A stretch of DNA of 64,000 bases from Paraburkholderia dioscoreae (GTDB lineage Bacteria; Pseudomonadota; Gammaproteobacteria; Burkholderiales; Burkholderiaceae). The notes under the pieces were generated by a model that was not told the origin of the DNA, ran no database searches, and saw only the letters and a list, made by a program, of their open reading frames with translations. Positions 60,435 to 64,000 of this stretch are shown one piece after another (the first letter of the stretch is position 1; every line of letters starts with the position of its first letter). The translations under genes were made by a program, and so were the position numbers. Location: NCBI RefSeq assembly GCF_902459535.1, contig NZ_LR699553.1:3038001-3102000 (forward strand). The letters are read 5' to 3'.

Positions 60435-62546
60435 ATGACCTCAAAAAATCGCCGTGATTTTCTGCGCTCCGCCGCGCATGCAGCCGGTTCCGCCACCGCA
60501 TTGAGCATGCTGCCTCTGGGCATTCGCAATGCGCTCGCCATTCCTGCCAACAACAAGACCGGCACGATTCGCGACGTCGAGCACATCGTCGTGCTGATGC
60601 AGGAAAACCGCTCGTTCGACCACTACTTCGGCACGCTCAAAGGCGTGCGCGGTTTTGGCGACACGCGCGCCATCAATCTGCCGAACGGCAAGCCCGTGTG
60701 GTATCAGCCGCTCGCGGCGGATATCGGCTACGTGCTGCCGTTCCGCCCCACCGCTCCGAACCTGGGGCTGCAATTCCTGCAGGATCTCGCGCACGACTGG
60801 ACCAGCACGCACGCGGCATGGAACGGCGGCCGCTACGATCAATGGGTGCCCGCGAAAGGCGCCACGACAATGGCCTACCTCACGCGCGAGGACATTCCGT
60901 TTCACTATCAGCTCGCCGACGCGTTCACGATCTGCGACGCGTATCACTGCTCGCTGATGGGACCGACGGACCCGAACCGCTACTACATGTGGAGCGGCTG
61001 GGTGGGTAATGACGGCAGCGGCGGCGGTCCGGTGATCGACAATTCGGAACTCGGCTACGGCTGGTCCACGTATCCCGAAGTGCTGCAAAGCGCGGGCATT
61101 TCGTGGAAGATCTATCAGGACATCGGCACCGGTCTCGATGCGAACGGTTCGTGGGGCTGGACGCAGAATCCGTATATCGGCAATTACGGCGACAACTCGC
61201 TGCTCTACTTCAACCAGTACCGCAACGCACAGCCCGGCAACCCGCTCTACGACAATGCGCGCACCGGCACGAACGCGGCGAAAGGCGACGGCTACTTCGA
61301 TATCCTCAAGCGTGACGTGCAGAACAATGCGTTGCCGCAAGTGTCGTGGATCGTCGCGCCCGAAGCCTATTCCGAGCACCCGAACTGGCCGGCGAACTAC
61401 GGCGCGTGGTACATCGACCAGGTCTTGCAGATTCTCACGTCCAATCCGGAGGTGTGGAGCAAGACGGTGCTGCTGGTCAACTACGACGAGAACGACGGCT
61501 TCTTCGACCACATGGTGCCGCCCTTCGCGCCGTCGTCGAACGCGAACGGTCTGTCCACCGTCGACACCACCAACGAAATCTATGCGGGCGACGCGAAGAC
61601 TCCCTCCGGCCCGTACGGACTCGGACCGCGCGTGCCGATGCTGGTGGTTTCGCCGTGGTCGAAAGGCGGCTATGTGTGTTCGGAACTGTTCGACCATACG
61701 TCGGTGATCCGCTTTATCGAAAAGCGCTTCGGCCACGATCACAATCTCGGCGAATCGAATATCACGCCGTGGCGCCGTGCAGTGTGTGGCGATCTGATGT
61801 CCGCCTTCAACTTCAGCAATCCGAACGACGCGGTCCCGGCGCTGCCGAGCACGAGCGGCTACGTTCCGGCGGATCAGAACCGCCACCCGGACTATGTGCC
61901 GCTGCCGCCTGCGTTGCAGGCCGTGCCGAAACAGGAACCCGGCGTGCGTCCCGCTCGCGCGCTGCCCTATGAGCTGTTCGTGCGCGTGCACGGCGAAGGC
62001 GCGGCCAACACACTCACCATGCGCTTCGTCAACACGGGCCGCGCCGGCGCGGTGTTTCTCGTCTACGCCGCTCACAGTCTCGACGCACCGCGCACCTATA
62101 CGGTGGAAGCCGGCAAGCGGCTGCAGGATCCGTTGCCATTGAATGCCGACGGCAGCTACGACTACACGGTGTACGGCCCGAACGGCTTTCTGCGCCGGTT
62201 CGCGGGCAAGCCGGTCTCGCGCAGCTGGTGGCATGGTTCGGACATCGCGCGTCCTGAAGTTGCAGAAGGCTACGACGTCTCGAACGGCAACCTGCAATTG
62301 CGGCTGGAGAACGTGGGCAGCGCGCGTTGCCAGTTCACGATCGTCAACGCGTACGATCCAGGCAATGCGATCAAGCATTCGGTGCGCGGCGGCGATACCG
62401 AACAGCTCTATCTGGATCTGCGTAATGCACATGGCTGGTATGACCTGGCCATCGCGGTCGATACCGATCCGCTGTTCGCGCGGCGCTTTGCCGGACACGT
62501 GGAAACCGGCAAGAGCAGCATGAGCGATCCTGCGCTGGGCGCTTGA
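60435..62546 (+). CDS. Phosphocholine-specific phospholipase C, Tat-exported
   Basis: A 703-residue enzyme of the PlcH/PlcN/AcpA phosphoesterase family. The N-terminus is a twin-arginine signal (NRRDFLRSAAHAAG). Metal and active-site blocks follow: EHIVVLMQENRSFDHYFGTL (nucleophile region), DPNRYYMWSGW, VNYDENDGFFDHMVPP (Asp/His ligands) and LFDHTSVIRFIEKRFG. Two C-terminal beta domains (about residues 500-590 and 605-690) are as in PlcN. It cleaves phosphatidylcholine or sphingomyelin headgroups outside the cell, releasing phosphocholine. A strong terminator follows. Confidence 0.92.
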   Translation: MTSKNRRDFLRSAAHAAGSATALSMLPLGIRNALAIPANNKTGTIRDVEHIVVLMQENRSFDHYFGTLKGVRGFGDTRAINLPNGKPVWYQPLAADIGYVLPFRPTAPNLGLQFLQDLAHDWTSTHAAWNGGRYDQWVPAKGATTMAYLTREDIPFHYQLADAFTICDAYHCSLMGPTDPNRYYMWSGWVGNDGSGGGPVIDNSELGYGWSTYPEVLQSAGISWKIYQDIGTGLDANGSWGWTQNPYIGNYGDNSLLYFNQYRNAQPGNPLYDNARTGTNAAKGDGYFDILKRDVQNNALPQVSWIVAPEAYSEHPNWPANYGAWYIDQVLQILTSNPEVWSKTVLLVNYDENDGFFDHMVPPFAPSSNANGLSTVDTTNEIYAGDAKTPSGPYGLGPRVPMLVVSPWSKGGYVCSELFDHTSVIRFIEKRFGHDHNLGESNITPWRRAVCGDLMSAFNFSNPNDAVPALPSTSGYVPADQNRHPDYVPLPPALQAVPKQEPGVRPARALPYELFVRVHGEGAANTLTMRFVNTGRAGAVFLVYAAHSLDAPRTYTVEAGKRLQDPLPLNADGSYDYTVYGPNGFLRRFAGKPVSRSWWHGSDIARPEVAEGYDVSNGNLQLRLENVGSARCQFTIVNAYDPGNAIKHSVRGGDTEQLYLDLRNAHGWYDLAIAVDTDPLFARRFAGHVETGKSSMSDPALGA

Positions 62547-62591
62547 ACCTGGGCTTGAGCTCAGCTTCAGCCGAACGTTCCGGCTAAATAC

Positions 62592-62629
62592 AACGGCCGC
62601 TGCGATGAAAAACGCAGCGGCCGTTTTTT
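62592..62629 (+). terminator. Terminator after the phospholipase C gene
   Basis: AACGGCCGCTGCG pairs perfectly with CGCAGCGGCCGTT around an eight-base loop and runs into T residues. It may also serve the convergent flavoprotein gene. Confidence 0.9.
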
Positions 62630-62662
62630 ATGCGGCTACCCGAGCGCCTGGGCTCAGCTACG

Positions 62663-63952
62663 TCATGCAGCCACCGCAGCCGCCAACGACGCGCGCTCCC
62701 GCGCCTTCTCGCGAATCGCATCCACGATAAACTCCGCATCGCGCGCGATGCCGGAAAAACGCCCCGAACCCCACGTATGCAGCCACGGCAAGCCGACGAA
62801 ATACAAACCGTCGATCGGCGTAATGCCGCGCGTATGCGCCGGATAACCGCGACCGTTGAACACGGGTGCATCCAGCCAGCTGAAGTCCGGCGTAAAACCA
62901 ATGCACCAGATGATCGCTGCAATGCCGCTCCCTTCCAGATCAAGCGTAGTGCGCTCCTGTTCCGGACGCCAGACAGGTTCGTACACGCCACCCGCCGGCG
63001 CATCGATCCCGTGCTTTTCGATGAAGCCGTCGATGCTCGCGTTGATCCGGTTATACGTATCGTCGGCGGCATCGAGATTGGCGGCCAGCGTCGGCGCAAA
63101 ATGGAACTGCCCGTCGCGCAGATCGTCGAGCCGGCCATACAGCTCCATGCCCTCGGCGGCGAACTTGCGCAGGTCGATGTCGCGGCCGCCGTCGCGGCCC
63201 GTCACATAGTGATTGGTGTTGTCGCGCACCCCTTCGCGCAACGGATGCTTTTCGACCGGCATATCGTAGTACTGCATGTCTGCGAGCCAGTCGACCACGT
63301 CGCGGCCCCGATAGAAGCGCGCGCAACGCGGCGCCTCGCCCACGGCGAGTACCACCTTGCGGCCGGCCAGATGCAGATCCTCCGCGATCTGCGCGCCGGA
63401 TTGCCCGGTGCCCACCACCATAACCGCGCCTTCAGGCAGCGCCTGCGGGTTGCGATATGCCGACGACTGCAGTTGCACGATCCGCGCGGGCAAGCGCTCC
63501 GCGAGGCGCGGCACGATCGGCGTGTGATAGCCGCCCGAGGCCACCACCACCTGGTCCGCGGCGAAATCGCCCTGCGTCGTCGTGATGGCGTAGACGCCGT
63601 CGTCGCGCTGCCTGACGCGTTTGACTTCCGTGTGCTCCATCACCGGCGCATCGACCTGCGCAATGAAGCCGTCGAGGTACGCAATGATCTCGTCCTTCTT
63701 CATGAAGCCGTGCGGGTCGTCGCCGCGATACGGATAACCGGGCAACGCGCATTGCCAGTTCGGCGTGACCAGACAGAACGCGTCCCAGCGCTGCTCGCGC
63801 CACGTATGTGTCACCGTATTTTTCTCCACGACCAGATGGTCGATGCCGGCCTGCTTGAGGTAATAGCTGACCGACAGACCCGCCTGCCCGCCGCCGATGA
63901 CGAGCACGCTGTAATGGCCCTCGGCGCGCGCGTGATGTGTTGGATTCGACAT
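62663..63952 (-). CDS. MSMEG_0569-family flavin-dependent oxidoreductase
   Basis: A 429-residue FAD/NADPH flavoprotein. FAD site VLVIGGGQAGLSVSYYLKQA, then TWREQRWDAFCLVTPNWQCA (a conserved block of this subfamily), NADPH site MVVGTGQSGAQIAEDL, and the closing ITPIDGLYFVGLPWLHTWGS. The pattern fits the MSMEG_0569 family found in Nit1C nitrilase clusters rather than classical Baeyer-Villiger monooxygenases. AGAGGACG precedes the ATG. Its substrate is unknown. A short piece of another minus-strand frame lies 26 bases upstream, suggesting that it is a downstream gene of an operon. Confidence 0.8.
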   Translation of the reverse strand: MSNPTHHARAEGHYSVLVIGGGQAGLSVSYYLKQAGIDHLVVEKNTVTHTWREQRWDAFCLVTPNWQCALPGYPYRGDDPHGFMKKDEIIAYLDGFIAQVDAPVMEHTEVKRVRQRDDGVYAITTTQGDFAADQVVVASGGYHTPIVPRLAERLPARIVQLQSSAYRNPQALPEGAVMVVGTGQSGAQIAEDLHLAGRKVVLAVGEAPRCARFYRGRDVVDWLADMQYYDMPVEKHPLREGVRDNTNHYVTGRDGGRDIDLRKFAAEGMELYGRLDDLRDGQFHFAPTLAANLDAADDTYNRINASIDGFIEKHGIDAPAGGVYEPVWRPEQERTTLDLEGSGIAAIIWCIGFTPDFSWLDAPVFNGRGYPAHTRGITPIDGLYFVGLPWLHTWGSGRFSGIARDAEFIVDAIREKARERASLAAAVAA

Positions 63953-63978
63953 GATGCGTCCTCTGAAAGAATAAGCGC

Positions 63979-64000
63979 CTAGCTGAATTCGATAACCTTG
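63979..64000 (-). CDS. Possible 3' end of the preceding operon gene (cut by window edge)
   Basis: On the minus strand the last bases of the window read KVIEFS then TAG, ending 26 bases before the flavoprotein start, a typical operon spacing. In Nit1C clusters the small MSMEG_0570-type gene often sits here. Only about six codons are visible, so this is an inference from position. Confidence 0.3.

Noticed and set aside
60441..62498. A 685-residue open frame on the minus strand
   Set aside because: It is the antisense shadow of the phospholipase C gene, whose family assignment is certain.

Overview
The window looks like a piece of a Burkholderiales chromosome, most likely Paraburkholderia. The reasons are the uniformly high GC content, the strong third-position GC in nearly every gene, and the gene families: a box benzoyl-CoA cluster with BoxR, DUF2844/DUF3443 genes, a phosphocholine-type phospholipase C, a type 2 LeuA and paired DUF1328 genes. 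The genus is inferred from recalled family distribution, not from a search. No rRNA, tRNA, CRISPR array, transposase or phage gene was seen.

Layout, left to right. (1) 1-7002: the end of a LacI-type regulator, a low-GC fimbria-like gene, and a tightly coupled ABC importer operon (binding protein, two permeases, ATPase) that ends in a GpdQ-like phosphodiesterase; together they suggest uptake and cleavage of a phosphodiester or organophosphate. (2) 7013-13487: a DUF2569 membrane protein, an MFS exporter, a stress-like group (two response regulators, a ferritin-like protein, two DUF1328 peptides) facing a NarX-type histidine kinase, then an entericidin with a clear terminator. (3) 13731-26087: a DUF4397 lipoprotein, fadH, an EamA exporter, rnk, a TPP riboswitch with thiC, two small envelope lipoproteins, an L-lactate permease and a second EamA exporter. 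(4) 26175-34533: a possible minus-strand structured RNA, bamC, a DUF2844-DUF3443-HMW1C-like glycosyltransferase group ending in a 17-bp tandem repeat, and small envelope proteins including a CadD-type transporter. (5) 34823-40100: a lipoprotein-anchored methyltransferase, leuA preceded by a leucine-codon-rich leader and attenuator, and a cystine-type ABC importer. (6) 40403-48802: a complete reductive pyrimidine catabolism operon (amaB-type hydrolase, preT, preA, NCS1 transporter, hydA) divergent from a RutR-like TetR regulator, with an 8-2-8 palindrome between them. (7) 48853-59560: an orphan Phd-type antitoxin and the aerobic hybrid benzoate pathway: boxR, boxC, boxB, boxA on the minus strand; DUF4863, boxD, benzoate-CoA ligase and an alpha/beta hydrolase on the plus strand. 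(8) 59624-64000: a gluconate-permease remnant, a small lipoprotein, a Tat-exported phospholipase C, and an MSMEG_0569-family flavoprotein that probably opens a Nit1C-type nitrilase cluster beyond the right edge.

The observations most worth following are the leucine attenuator in front of leuA, the HMW1C-like N-glycosyltransferase next to two secreted families (one of which, DUF3443, carries both aspartic-peptidase motifs), the shared operator that abuts the -35 box of two box promoters, and a possible three-hairpin small RNA. Start codons were chosen from ribosome-binding sites, overlaps and family length.
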